Shown: positions 10,546 through 21,235 of the stretch, piece after piece
Layout of the letters: every line of letters begins with the position of its first letter
How positions within the stretch are numbered: position 1 is the stretch's first letter
Source: Arion vulgaris
Lineage: Eukaryota > Mollusca > Gastropoda > Stylommatophora > Arionidae
Length of the DNA stretch: 64,000 bases
Direction: 5' to 3'
NCBI GenBank assembly: GCA_020796225.1
Contig: CM036756.1
Span: forward strand, 59,798,616-59,862,615
Made by a program: the position numbers and the translations under genes
The notes under the pieces: model-generated
Told to the model about the DNA's origin: nothing
Seen by the model: only the letters and a program-made list of their open reading frames with translations
Database searches by the model: none

Positions 10546-11359
10546 CTCATTGATAAGTCTTTTCGAACAAAGGCGTTTCAAGATTATGAATCCCAGTTAC
10601 TTACCAGATTGAGAGAGATGGGTGTTGTTATTGGTACAACCCGAAAAGAACGAAAAACTAAATATGCAAAAAGATTGATTAATCAACATCGAGCTGGCGT
10701 TTTGGTCCGCTGGGTGATACTGGATATGTTGAGGCTGAAATGCAAGCACATATGGACATATCCAGAGTCCTATAATGATAGTACCCATATAAATGATAAC
10801 CGATGAACTGATAAATGATAACAAACACAGACACTTCTTCCTAAGCAAAACTTTGAACAGCAATTTTTTTCAATTTATAACGTTTGCATGTATTGTACTT
10901 TTTTTTATCGTTTTAAATAAATAGAAATATCGATGAGATTCAGCATGTGTCACGGAGTTCGATCACTGTCGTGTGGTCTTCAACAGAGTAAGCAAGGAAA
11001 CATGCATATATAAGAAGAGGCAGAGGAGACGATAAGAGAAGTAGACATAAAAGTAGTTTGGACAGAGTAAACCAGCAAGTAGCAGTAAAATTAAATATCC
11101 ATTCCCTTCAACATCTGCTAGAAGAGACTGAGTATTTCTGAATCTTCTCGAAATAATATGACGTCAGTTTAGTAAAAAAAAACTAATACATTAGTAACAA
11201 ATAATGCAAAATTAAAAACATAAGGAAAAGTTTAAATATCCGAGAAATAACAAAATTTTTGCCAATTTCCTGGATCAGACATAACATGTAGGGGTTAACT
11301 TTCACATGTGGTTTCTCTTTCTGAAATGTGAGAAAGACAAATTACTATAAACTGAGTAT
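10546..11359. other. No gene or recognised repeat
   Basis: Short frames only (10,609-10,806 plus and its shadow). The plus frame encodes MREMGVVIGTTRKERKTKYAKRL..., basic and possibly part of an unknown element, but without a motif I can name. Confidence 0.4.
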
Positions 11360-11815
11360 TGACTTTGGTTGCGTTGTCTGAGTTTGATGTGGTAATGTTC
11401 AACGGGAATAGGATGATGCAATTAGAACTGTGCACACTATATTGTAATTGGCAGCTGAAATTTGATGATGTAGTTCCATTTGCGTTACAAAATCTGATAA
11501 TACACAGAGGAAATTGGCTGATGCGATTAGATCTATGTAAAGTGTGTGTTAATATGCAAGTCAATTTTGGTGTAGTCTCATATGTGTACACAATCTGATA
11601 ATCAGTTCTCTGTACAGTGTGTGTTAATATGCAAGTGGATTTTGACGATATAGCGCCACATGTGTACACAATCTGATAATCAGATCTCTGTACAGTGTGT
11701 GTTAATATGCAAGTGGATTTTGACGATCTAGTCCCACAGGTGTACACAATCTGATAATACGCGAAGGAAATTGACTGAAGCGATCAGATCTCTGTACATA
11801 ATGTGTTAATATGCC
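11360..11815. repeat. Tandem repeat, 78-100 bp units
   Basis: Two near-identical 78-bp units begin GTGTACACAATCTGATAATC (about 11,586 and 11,664). Longer, more diverged units (about 100 bp, with an added GGAAATTGGCTGATGCGATT segment) lie to the left and one to the right. Minus-strand frames such as 11,295-11,747 are products of the repetition. Confidence 0.8.
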
Positions 11816-11872
11816 TCCTTACGGTGCCGCCTGATGCGGTCGCCTCTCTGTATCGTGACACTGCACGGCCAT
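11812..11872 (-). mobile_element. Truncated M1 MITE end
   Basis: CTTACGGTGCCGCCTGATGC and the following 40 bp match, in reverse, the left end of M1 (4,894 and 16,295 copies). The rest of the element is missing. Confidence 0.6.
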
Positions 11873-11917
11873 GTATTCGCTCATCTTCTTGTTTGGAATG
11901 TTGAAGCTGGTTTCTTC

Positions 11918-11941
11918 TTCTTCTTCTTCTTTTCGAACATT
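11918..11941. repeat. (CTT)n microsatellite
   Basis: Seven or so TTC/CTT units. Confidence 0.9.
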
Positions 11942-11989
11942 CTTCACGGCCAACTTTATCATTCTTTTTGTGATATATAATTGGTCCTT

Positions 11990-12210
11990 TCACAAGAACG
12001 CAGTGATCTACGTCCGGTTGATTGTGCGCCCATGGTGACTAGGCTCGACCATCAGGTTTCAGCCAGTTTTTATTTACTAGGGTGAACTTTCCTAGGTACG
12101 ATCCTTACTGCCGACTATGTCGGCCCAGATCTTCGCCTTTTCGATCAGCTTTGCCGTATATTTGGGCTACAGCTGGTTTGAAAATGCCTCACGTACTTTG
12201 TATTTATTGT
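11990..12210 (-). mobile_element. Diverged SINE-C copy
   Basis: Contains TTTTTATTTACTAGGGTGAA and a following TTCCTAGGT that match the reverse complement of the SINE-C core (CTAGTAAATAAAAAGC). The ends are poorly preserved. Confidence 0.4.
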
Positions 12211-12335
12211 ACGTTTGTATGATCTGTTTACACTCGATTCTAGAATATGTCATACTACTACTACTATTACAGGTTTTTGTTCCCAGCGGAATATAGGACT
12301 GCAGTTGTTGCTTTCCAATATATTATGCTCTAAGC

Positions 12336-12870
12336 CAGTGCTGCTCAACTTTTTTATATATTGTGACGCATCTGACCGATGATTGTGAAAGTGCGGGCGC
12401 CATGTAACGATTACAATAATACTAATAATAACAATGATGGTAATTTTAATATAGCTGAGATGGCGAAAATTTTTCAGTGAATAAGAAAAGAGTGGGCGGG
12501 AAAGAGTGGGTTTGCGTGCAGTAGAATGGTTACAAATAAAACCAGATTGCGAAGGTAGAATATCGTTTTCATGAAATTCTACACTAGGAAGATACCTAGT
12601 AAATAAAAAGAGTCGCATAAATCAGATGTGCATGCCTACTTGTAGGCGCATAACTGGCGCAACGTACAATCGGCCCAGATCTATACAAATCACACAGAAT
12701 GGTTAACAAGTGGTCGATATGGAGCGTTCAAAGAAGCAAATGCGAATTCTATGAAAATACTGAAAAATTGTGTTTAAAAATAATATAATAAGTGCTAATT
12801 CCAGCTGAGTGAAATAGGGCATTTTAAATTTATGACACGAATACCACGGCGCCCCAGCAGTTGGACATTG
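12336..12870. mobile_element. Possible hAT-type non-autonomous element with nested SINE-C
   Basis: The left end CAGTGCTGCTCAACTTTTTT resembles hAT elements that begin CAGTG-TTCTCAAC. The right end ...AGCAGTTGGACATTG is a weak inverted counterpart. An 8-bp target duplication is not convincing (CTCTAAGC versus CTACTCTA). A SINE-C copy sits inside at about 12,585-12,745, which accounts for much of the length. Confidence 0.35.
12585..12745 (+). mobile_element. SINE-C copy (3' part)
   Basis: Reads CTAGTAAATAAAAAGAGTCG, CCTACTTGTAGGCGCATAAC, TGGTTAACAAGTGGTCGATA and GGAGCGTTCAAAGAAG, the conserved order of SINE-C. The 5' core that carries GTCGTAAGAGGCGACT is absent. Confidence 0.75.
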
Positions 12871-13062
12871 CTACTCTATGTTGTATTCTTCAGTTCTTAA
12901 TGTAAGTCCTAGACCTATCTGGCCTCTTTTGTTTCTGTTATTGCCAGGAATTACTTGCCTTTCATATTTTCCTTTTCCTTTGTGAATTGCACTAATATGC
13001 ATATTTGGCCCATGGGCCGAAGTGGATTGTTTAAACTGTCCCAGACAGTTTCGTGGCCCAGA

Positions 13063-15231
13063 GTGAATATTGTTTTCTGCATCTTAGTTTACTGTGATTG
13101 TTTTCTATATCTTAGTTTACTGTGATTGTTTTCTGCATCTTGTTTACTGTGATTGTTTTCTCATCTTGGTTTACTGTGATTGTTTTCTATATCTTAGTTT
13201 ACTGTGATTGTTTTCTATATCTTAGTTTACTGTGATTGTTTTCTATATCTTAGTTTACTGTGATTGTTTTCTATATCTTAGTTTACTGTGATTGTTTTCT
13301 ATATCTTAGTTTACTGTGATTGTTTTCTATATCTTGGTTTACTGTGATTGTTTTCTATATCTTAGTTTACTGTGATTGTTTTCTATATCTTAGTTTACTG
13401 TGATTGTTTTCTGCATCTTAGTTTACTGTGATTGTTTTCTGCATCTTGGTTTACTGTGATTGTTTTCTGTATCTTGGTTTACTGTGATTGTTTTCTGCAT
13501 CTTAGTTTACTGTGATTGTTTTCTATATCTTAGTTTACTGTGATTGTTTTCTGCATCTTAGTTTACTGTGATTGTTTTCTGCATCTTAGTTTACTGTGAT
13601 TGTTTTCTATATCTTAGTTTACTGTGATTGTTTTCTATATCTTGGTTTACTGTGATTGTTTTCTGCATCTTAGTTTACTGTGATTGTTTTCTATATCTTA
13701 GTTTACTGTGATTGTTTTCTATATCTTAGTTTACTGTGATTGTTTTCTATATCTTGGTTTACTGTGATTGTTTTCTATATCTTAGTTTACTGTGATTGTT
13801 TTCTGCATCTTAGTTTACTGTGATTGTTTTCTGCATCTTAGTTTACTGTGATTGTTTTCTATATCTTAGTTTACTGTGATTGTTTTCTATATCTTAGTTT
13901 ACTGTGATTGTTTTCTATATCTTAGTTTACTGTGATTGTTTTCTATATCTTGGTTTACTGTGATTGTTTTCTGCATCTTAGTTTACTGTGATTGTTTTCT
14001 GCATCTTAGTTTACTGTGATTGTTTTCTATATCTTAGTTTACTGTGATTGTTTTCTATATCTTGGTTTACTGTGATTGTTTTCTATATCTTGGTTTACTG
14101 TGATTGTTTTCTATATCTTAGTTTACTGTGATTGTTTTCTATATCTTAGTTTACTGTGATTGTTTTCTACATCTTAGTTTACTGTGATTGTTTTCTATAT
14201 CTTAGTTTACTGTGATTGTTTTCTACATCTTAGTTTACTGTGATTGTTTTCTATATCTTAGTTTACTGTGATTGTTTTCTGCATCTTGGTTTACTGTGAT
14301 TGTTTTCTGCATCTTTGTTTACTGTGATTGTTTTCTATATCTTGGTTTACTGTGATTGTTTTCTATATCTTAGTTTACTGTGATTGTTTTCTATATCTTG
14401 GTTTACTGTGATTGTTTTCTATATCTTGGTTTACTGTGATTGTTTTCTATATCTTAGTTTACTGTGATTGTTTTCTGCATCCTGGTTTACTGTGATTGTT
14501 TTCTATATCTTAGTTTACTGTGATTGTTTTCTATATCTTAGTTTACTGTGATTGTTTTCTGCATCTTAGTTTACTGTGATTGTTTTCTGCATCTTAGTTT
14601 ACTGTGATTGTTTTCTATATCTTAGTTTACTGTGATTGTTTTCTACATCTTAGTTTACTGTGATTGTTTTCTGCATCTTAGTTTACTGTGATTGTTTTCT
14701 GCATCTTGGTTTACTGTGATTGTTTTCTGCATCTTAGTTTACTGTGATTGTTTTCTGCATCTTAGTTTACTGTGATTGTTTTCTGCATCTTGGTTTACTG
14801 TGATTGTTTTCTGCATCTTGGTTTACTGTGATTGTTTTCTGCATCTTGGTTTACTGTGATTGTTTTCTGCATCTTGGTTTACTGTGATTGTTTTCTGCAT
14901 CTTAGTTTACTGTGATTGTTTTCTGCATCTTAGTTTACTGTGATTGTTTTCTGCATCTTGGTTTACTGTGATTGTTTTCTGTATCTTGGTTTACTGTGAT
15001 TGTTTTCTGCATCTTAGTTTACTGTGATTGTTTTCTGCATCTTGGTTTACTGTGATTGTTTTCTACATCTTGGTTTACTGTGATTGTTTTCTGTATCTTG
15101 GTTTACTGTGATTGTTTTCTATATCTTGGTTTACTGTGATTGTTTTCAGCATCTTGGTTTACTGTGATTGTTTTCTGAATCTTGGTTTACTGTGATTGTT
15201 TTCTGAATCTTGGTTTACTGTGATTGTTTTC
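13063..15231. repeat. 28-bp minisatellite, about 77 units
   Basis: Nearly perfect 28-bp units (TTTACTGTGATTGTTTTC followed by a variable TATATC/TGCATC/TACATC/TGTATC/TGAATC and then TTAG or TTGG). Unit length is almost invariant across 2.1 kb, and variation is confined to the two variable sites. GCATC and TTGG variants increase toward the 3' end. No coding frame, no flanking transposon ends. The array is preceded by CCCAGAGTGAATATTG and ends at TTTTCACTACAG. Confidence 0.97.
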
Positions 15232-15299
15232 ACTACAGATAGCCATAAATTATAGTAGATAGGACCGAATTATCACAACAACAGCTACCCGTACACCAC

Positions 15300-15545
15300 T
15301 TCTTATTCTCTTCTCCCATGTGAGTTGCAATAGATGGTGGTTTCTGTTGTGTGGAGGTAAGGTGTTCGCTTCTCGCTTCAAGTGTACTCGGCTTGTTCCT
15401 CATCAAGGAGAGGGCACAATATTTTTTCCTAAGATTCCTGATCTTAATGTAGGTCAGATCGAGTTTCTAGTGCTAAAGGAGATGGACGATAAAACGTAGG
15501 TCATGTGTTCAAATTGATAACGTAAACAAAACCACATTGGCAGTT
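15300..15545 (+). mobile_element. SINE-D copy
   Basis: Shares with 26,995-27,195, 30,660-30,960 (minus) and 49,860-50,060 the order: a tRNA-like head (TTCGCTTCTCGCTTC), then GATCTTAATGTAGGTCAGAT, GGAGATGGACGATAAAACGT and GTGTTCAAATTGA. Its 3' end, GGCAGTTGAAAATAGAAGAG, runs directly into the 40-bp array. Confidence 0.7.
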
Positions 15546-15730
15546 GAAAATAGAAGAGAATAGACTGCAAAGCCGCTGTACCTTGGACAATAGAAGAGAA
15601 TAGACTGCAAAGCCGCTGTACCTTGGAAAATAGAAAAGAGTAGTTTGCAAAGCCGGTGTATCTTGCAAAATAGAAAAGAGTAGATTGCAAAGCCGCTTTA
15701 CCTTGGAAAATAGAAGAGTAGATTGCATAG
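15546..15730. repeat. 40-bp minisatellite grown from SINE-D 3' end
   Basis: Four to five units of about 40 bp (AATAGAAGAGAATAGACTGC, then AAAGCCGCTGTACCTTGG). In reverse complement, the single copy of the same phrase at the SINE-D end at 30,660-30,720 reads GAAAGCCGCTGCCTGGG next to GGCAGTTCAAAATCGAGAAG, so the array is a local amplification of the SINE tail. Confidence 0.75.
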
Positions 15731-15894
15731 CATGTAAGATTCATCGAGGACTGTCGTTGGTGATACAAATTTCGGACACTGCCGCTCTGATCTGCTTGTG
15801 TAGAAAAGAAATGGGAGACCACATGGTTATTCTATGGAGTAAAATAGTCATGTCCCTCTTATAAAGTCAACCAAATTTTAGTGGGCTTTCTTCG

Positions 15895-16055
15895 ATTAGG
15901 CGAGACACGTAAAGACATAGTAATACAGTTTTGGAAAGCACAAAAATAAGACACAGCGACGTTTTGACTAAATGGCCTTTATCAAGCAACAGATACAAAA
16001 GAAGCGAAAAAATGCAGCAAACTTCCTATACGCCAGACATAACATATACAATCAT
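15895..16055. repeat. Dispersed repeat R1, copy 1
   Basis: CACGTAAAGACATAG ... ACAGCGACGTTTTGACTAAA ... TATCAAGCAACAGATACAAA matches 20,115-20,285 over about 165 bp. Not coding; identity unknown. Confidence 0.7.
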
Positions 16056-16294
16056 ACAATGAACTTAAACGTGATAGTAGGACCAATGCTTCGGTGCTAC
16101 AAAGTTTTACTGTATTCTTCACTTATATCGATATCCCTAAATATAGTTGTAATGTTCGATTCAGATATATAATGACTATACATATTTCTTTATAGTTGTA
16201 TTGTCCAATCGAAATACATTCTGACTGCAAATATGTTGCATAGTAATGATGCTCCTTCTTGATAAGAACTAGATGATGAAGTCATTCAAAGAAC

Positions 16295-16472
16295 CAGGCC
16301 CGTGCGGTATATTTTCTCAGTATGATGCAAGTTTTCGAAATTCCGCCCCTTAAATCTTTTATTCTTTAAAATATTTTTCAATTGTAATTTTGATTTTGCT
16401 GCTTATGTCGCCCCCCATTACGGTGTCGCCTGATACGGACGCCTCTCCTTATCATAGCACGGCACGGTCCTG
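16295..16472. mobile_element. M1 MITE, complete with perfect 8-bp target duplication
   Basis: 178 bp from CAGGCCCGTGCGG to GGCACGGTCCTG, bounded by the identical octamer CAAAGAAC at 16,287-16,294 and 16,473-16,480. The 8-bp duplication and CAG...CTG ends are hAT hallmarks. Relative to the 4,894 and 47,059 copies it is inverted. The interior (TAAGGGGCGGAATTTCGAAA read in reverse) is conserved among copies. Confidence 0.9.
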
Positions 16473-17113
16473 CAAAGAACTAATGTTGAGTGTTGGTAGA
16501 TAATTGAATATAACCTGAGACTTCAAGCATGTGAATTCGTGAAACTAACAAACGAAATGAACACATGGGAGAATAGATTTAAAAAAAACACTTGCAAACT
16601 CAGCTAACATAATTGTTTCTTATCTTCTGAAAGACACTAACACAAACATCATATAAACATTACTTAAGTGCAGGGAACTCGGTTCTGTTAAATATTAATG
16701 TGTGTGGGGGTTTTGTTTTTTAGTTTAGTCATCGGATCATCATCACTACAGGTCGAAAAAAATTAGTCCATAAGTGCTCCGATCTCCCCCTCAGTATGTC
16801 TCTCAGTGTGTGGCGGCTAATGACACGGGTTCTTTGTTGGTTTACTATTATTCTCTGTCTAACAGCATAGTTTTCTTGTCTAGCTACACCACACTTGACT
16901 TAGAATTCTTGTAGTCTGATTAGTGTTGCAGATTCACCACTATTACTTGCATCCTTTAAGGGTCTGGTCTGGAAACTTTTTTCGTTGCTTTCATATTAAT
17001 GTAGAATTTGTCTAACAATTTTGATAGATTATGACTTAGAAGAGTAGAAAAAGGTTAGTTTACAAAAATATGTCAACAAGTTGCCATGGAAATAATAGAA
17101 AATAGCCACCAAA

Positions 17114-17468
17114 CACAAAATTTCAAATCCCCAAGGCTCTGAATCTAATGAATATAAATGAATTATGTTTGCACTCTAAGGTGAGCAATTATAATATCTA
17201 AAATATTACACATGCTTTTTAGAATATGTTAAATATGACATTTATTATGAATTTTTGGGTAAACACACCAATCCAATAAAAAGCTTACTTGACCTAATTT
17301 TGAGGGTATTTTTACCCACAAATTAATAAAAAATGTAATATTTAATATATCCTAAAAAGCATGGGTAATATTTTAGATATTACAATTGCTCAACTTAGAG
17401 TGAAAACAGAACTAATTTACATTCATTAGATTCAGCTATCAGAGCATTAGGGATTTGAAATTTTGTGA
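17114..17468. mobile_element. Foldback element / long inverted-repeat MITE
   Basis: The left arm (about 17,114-17,270) and right arm (about 17,310-17,468) are reverse complements over about 155 bp with scattered mismatches: for example ACAAAATTTCAAATCCC at the outer ends and TAATATCTAAAATATTAC in the middle of each arm. The loop of about 40 bp contains AATCCAATAAAAAGCTTACT. No coding capacity. Flanking target duplication is not evident. Confidence 0.85.
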
Positions 17469-17794
17469 TATCAATCAATCAATCAGATTATCTGATGATT
17501 TGTTTCGTTTCTCACAATAAGTGTTTTATCTTTTGAACAATTCCATAAGTACGAAGATTGTTTCGTTTTCCTGATAAACCCACTGCAACTGTTTTTTACA
17601 TCACCAATAAATGTTTTCTGTGAATTGAGAATGTGTGGGCTCAATACGTTTAAACAGATTGCTCTTTGCATAATTAATGAGCGTCTCAGAATATATACAA
17701 TTCTTTAGATTAAATGAGTATTTCTTCTTTTAACAAGAATGATGGCTTCTTTCCTGTCAGTCCCCCACCCTGCCTTCCACCATCTTTTCTCTTT

Positions 17795-17832
17795 ATCTCT
17801 CTCTCTCTCTCTCTTTCTTTCGCTCTCTCTCC
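17795..17832. repeat. (CT)n microsatellite
   Basis: CT dinucleotides with TTT interruptions. Confidence 0.9.
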
Positions 17833-17869
17833 TTCTGTTTTTTCAATACTTGCTCTCTTATTCTTATAT

Positions 17870-18035
17870 CTTTCTCTGGGTTTTTTTTTGGCGTTTGACG
17901 TAGCAGGTTTACCTGATGATCTGTTTCCGAGATAGCTAGCGTACGCTCGGTCGCTTGATATGCGGTGGTATTGTGGAGTTTTAAGATGTCTGGAACTCCG
18001 GCACCCAATATTTTTCTTGGCGTAGCGGTGGGATA
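17870..18035 (-). pseudogene. LINE-8 C-terminal fragment
   Basis: On the minus strand the frame reads GVPDILKLHNTTAYQATERT and ETDHQVNLLRQTPKK, the same C-terminus as at 43,530-43,850 and 19,785-19,965. It is the last 60 or so codons of a non-LTR retrotransposon polyprotein, truncated 5'. Confidence 0.7.
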
Positions 18036-18425
18036 ATTGATTATGATGATGATGTTATTATTATGCCTCTAACACTAGGCACATCACCGAAATCATCTAC
18101 ACTGAAGAACGCTGGTGAATACTTTTTTCTTTCAATTAATTGGCCACGGCACCACCGGTATTTACACTGAAATAAAGATGATTCTCTGTAGATATGAATT
18201 TATTATGATTCTATTATTCCAATTCTGTAAATAATGACATCAACAGAAATTTAAACGATTGTCAATTCACAATTTTATTTTATTCAGGTCACTTTACTGG
18301 GACGTCACATTATCAAAAGTAAACAACAACCAGAATCACACAATACAATCAGTGTTCTAATAGTAATGAATGCCAGAGATTCTTCCTTCCATCTGTTAAC
18401 AATGTCTCCATTCTATTCCTCTACC

Positions 18426-18909
18426 CGCCCGAGTGGTTACCGGGGCCCAAATGTGGGGTGTAAAAAATAGAACCACTGTTACCTGCCACGCATGTCGTAA
18501 GAGGCGACTAAGGAGGTCTTGATGAGATCGGATGCATGTATCCGCTAGGGAATGCTAACCCGAAACAAATGCTTGCAGAAAACGGATGCACCAGGCCGTA
18601 AGGCGCATAACATGGAGCAACGACCCCTCACAATGAGGAATGGGATAATGGATTCTACGAGTGCCAATCTGCCTCGGAGATTTAGCCACGCAGTAAGAAT
18701 GTCAGAACTACCATCACGAGGGTGACCAAAACTTACTGTGGGAAGAGGTCAGCACAAACGGGAAGCAGAAATCATAGGAATTATATCCTAAAGAGGTGGC
18801 CCACTTACACTAGCGACCAAGACAAACTGTGTGGCGTGGCTGATAATCTGAGGCAGATGGCTGTCTTTATTAAAGAATCCGAAATCCCAATCTAGTGAGA
18901 ACGAAGAAG
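18426..18909 (+). mobile_element. SINE-B or longer retroposed unit with 11-bp target duplication
   Basis: A 484-bp insert starting CGCCCGAGTGGTTACCGGGG and ending in GAACGAAGAAG lies between two perfect copies of ATTCCTCTACC (18,415-18,425 and 18,910-18,920). The head contains AACCACTGTTACCTGCCACG and ATGTCGTAAGAGGCGACTAA, shared with SINE-C. Length variation of the target duplication (11 bp here) indicates retroposition. The distal 300 bp are not seen elsewhere in the window. Confidence 0.85.
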
Positions 18910-18977
18910 ATTCCTCTACCATATCAAAATATTAACGTGGTGGCAATTCCAAGCACGTCTTCCCAGTAATATATAAA

Positions 18978-19200
18978 TCAGTACTGCCTCAATAAGAATA
19001 GGAACACACAAGTCTCATCCTTACCATGTGATTCATGTACGTCCAGAATTCTGTGTATCAAATCAATTAACTCGGTGTTATTTCTATCGATCACTAATCT
19101 CGTTTCTAAATTATATTTAATGTCCAATACTCCTCTCAATGCTATCTCCATGAAAATGTTAGTTACCAAGAAATCTTCTACATGTCCATCAGAGCGCTAA
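18978..19200 (-). other. Unrecognised short open frame
   Basis: Minus-strand frame DFLVTNIFMEIALRGVLDIK...NTELIDLIHRILDVHESHG (about 63 codons from ATG) has protein-like composition. The SINE-B unit at 18,426-18,909 sits just beyond its 3' end. It may be a degraded exon or an unknown element piece; I recognise no family and find no splice-supported partner. Confidence 0.15.
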
Positions 19201-19784
19201 CATCTATGCTCTCTACTAAGCTACCTCAAGTACTGCTACATACCTTTTCATTGGCTTCTATTCCTCCATCAAGGAATCTCTTGGACAGACACCATGAACT
19301 AGTCTTTTCTGAATCAGCCCAAGGTTCTGTCTCACCTGATTTGTCGGTTTCAGCCTTATTTATACTGTCTTACAATTTCGCCACAAGAATTCCTAAAGTT
19401 TCCAAAAATGTACTCTTATGGTGTTTACAAAACAATTTAATCTAATTCCCGATGAATAAATATATTTTCTCTCCACGTCGACCTGATTACGCAATACTTC
19501 CGGCTTCCGGAAGGTCCGAATGTTTCAAACCGCTAATTGTGAGCGAAAGTTTCCACTGACTATTTTGCACTGTTAAAATTATTACGCATGTTTCCACATT
19601 TTTGGTTCAAGCGAAAATAAAACCTACAATTGGATCACTCATTTTCCTCAAATATAGCACTCCAAATATGGGTCACGTAACCTTGTTTACCATATTCATC
19701 TAACGAACAGCGTAATTACTTCAAAACTTGGTCTACCTCCTATTACATTGGTCTGCCCCCATTGTTGATTGATATTTATAGTCC

Positions 19785-19965
19785 ATAGTGGACAGGAAGG
19801 GGCAGACCAAGAAAAAGTTGCATTGATGGAGTTGCATACATCTTTAAACTCCACAATACCACAGCATTTCAAGCGACACAGCGTGCACTATCTCGGAATC
19901 CGAGCATCAGTTAAACCTTCGACACCTAACAAAAAAAGCAGAGGACAAAAGAAGAAAGGACAGTT
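19785..19965 (+). pseudogene. LINE-8 C-terminal fragment
   Basis: Translation in the frame GRPRKSCIDGV then KLHNTTAFQATQRALSRNPS matches LINE-8 at 43,530. Stops follow. Only the last 60 codons remain. Confidence 0.65.
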
Positions 19966-19984
19966 AGGAGGACCAATCCCTTCA

Positions 19985-20085
19985 TGAAGTGTGGAACGTC
20001 GAGTGTGGGATTGAACACAGAAACTTTTGAGTCGATAGCCGAACGCTAAGACATTACGTTAAGCCGTACCACACTAAATGTGATA
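19985..20085 (-). mobile_element. tRNA-related SINE fragment
   Basis: On the minus strand, GTGGTACGGCTTAACG resembles an A-box arm, and GTGTTCAATCCCACAC is a B-box and T-arm. No complete acceptor stem, so not a functional tRNA gene. Confidence 0.45.
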
Positions 20086-20114
20086 CACTTTCAAAATGTT
20101 TTTGCATTCGCCAT

Positions 20115-20285
20115 ATTTTCTACAGAATAACGAAACACGTAAAAACAAAGTACTGTAGTTTTACAAAATACAAAAAGAATATACAGCGAAGTTTCGAGTA
20201 AAATGCCGTTATCAAGCAAAGGATACAAAAGAATCGACAAAATTCAGACTTTCTATACCCCAGACAAAACATATACAGTCAGACA
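20115..20285. repeat. Dispersed repeat R1, copy 2
   Basis: Matches 15,895-16,055 (CACGTAAAAACAAAGTACTG, ACAGCGAAGTTTCGAGTAAA, CAGACAAAACATATACAGTC). Confidence 0.7.
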
Positions 20286-20541
20286 ACACATTACTAACGT
20301 TCCTAAACTACGAGTAGGCCTACCTACACACGTTGTCTACATATGACTTCCATTTGCACCATCTCCTTCGTTTTACCATTCGATCCAGATGCTACTTCAA
20401 TATACATTTCAAACTTCAAAACAAAAATAGGTTAGATTAAGATTTGCATTCATGGAGAATAAGTAAAGATAAGTGCTAATATGTAAAGTCGTTGTCCATC
20501 GTAAAAGTTAGTGAAGGAACTCTCTTTATACCAGGTGGAAT

Positions 20542-20746
20542 CGCCCGCCTGCCCAGCGTGTTCGTAGCGCGTTGGACTACGGGTGACTAGCCCTCTGTGA
20601 GTGCGGGTTCAATTCCGCGGGCTGGCAGAAAAGCCACAGATTCCCCAGATTTACGGTGTTCGTGGCACCGAACCGAAGGGTTACGATGTCCATGGCACCG
20701 AGCTGAAGAGCTGAAAGCTCAAGTGCTTCTGGATAGGAAAAAAAAA
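20542..20746 (+). mobile_element. SINE-A with 13-14 bp target duplication
   Basis: Complete copy, CGCCCGCCTGCCCAGCG to the oligo(A) end, flanked by ATACCAGGTGGAAT at 20,528-20,541 and 20,747-20,760 (first A shared with the tail). A-box TAGCGCGTTGGAC and B-box GGGTTCAATTCC are intact. The flanking duplication proves retroposition. Confidence 0.93.
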
Positions 20747-21109
20747 ATACCAGGTGGAATATAAGTTAATACGGTGTTAGTCCCGTATTTTTCATTGACA
20801 CGATGAGTGATGTGGTCAACATCAGGACAGCCATCATTACTTCCCAGTGCTTTTTATGTACCCAATTTAGACTGCGTCGATCTGAGAGTAGCTATGGTCG
20901 GAAAATGTCACGTTTATATGTGAAATTGAACTCACACCACTAGCCTAAGAAGTGAGTTCACTAACAGTTACGTGGTTTTATATATATGTATATACATAAA
21001 TAGTGTGAATATTTATCACACTAAGTACCGCGTTGACAAACTCCACTACGGTCGAATTAACTTTTGTTCATTTTTTTTATTTTGCAGTTTTTTATGCAAA
21101 TTGAGCTGA

Positions 21110-21235
21110 AGATTTTTTTAAACGAAATCTGATGAATGACTTGCATTTTTGACTCGGTATGGATTTGAACCGCCATTCTTCAGAACGACAGGCAAACGTC
21201 TTAATAACTTCCATATAGAGACGCCCTACGAATTT
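21110..21235 (-). mobile_element. SINE-F copy, inverted relative to 21,805 copy
   Basis: The minus strand reads TATTAAGACGTTTGCCTGTC and GGTTCAAATCC, matching TTGTTAAGGCGTTTGCCTGT and GAGTTCGAATCC on the plus strand at 21,805. tRNA-like head. Confidence 0.6.

Noticed and set aside
11295..11747. 150-codon minus-strand frame with repeated CGTRSSKSTCILTHTVQRS-like blocks
   Set aside because: It follows the 78-bp tandem repeat (78 is a multiple of three); no independent evidence for a gene.
16956..16990. TTAA followed by GGGTCTGGTCTGG as the left end of another Kolobok-like element enclosing the foldback
   Set aside because: No inverted counterpart with TTAA was found downstream.
19498..19514. 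CTTCCGGCTTCCGGAAG palindrome as a regulatory site
   Set aside because: Short, single occurrence, no promoter or gene nearby.
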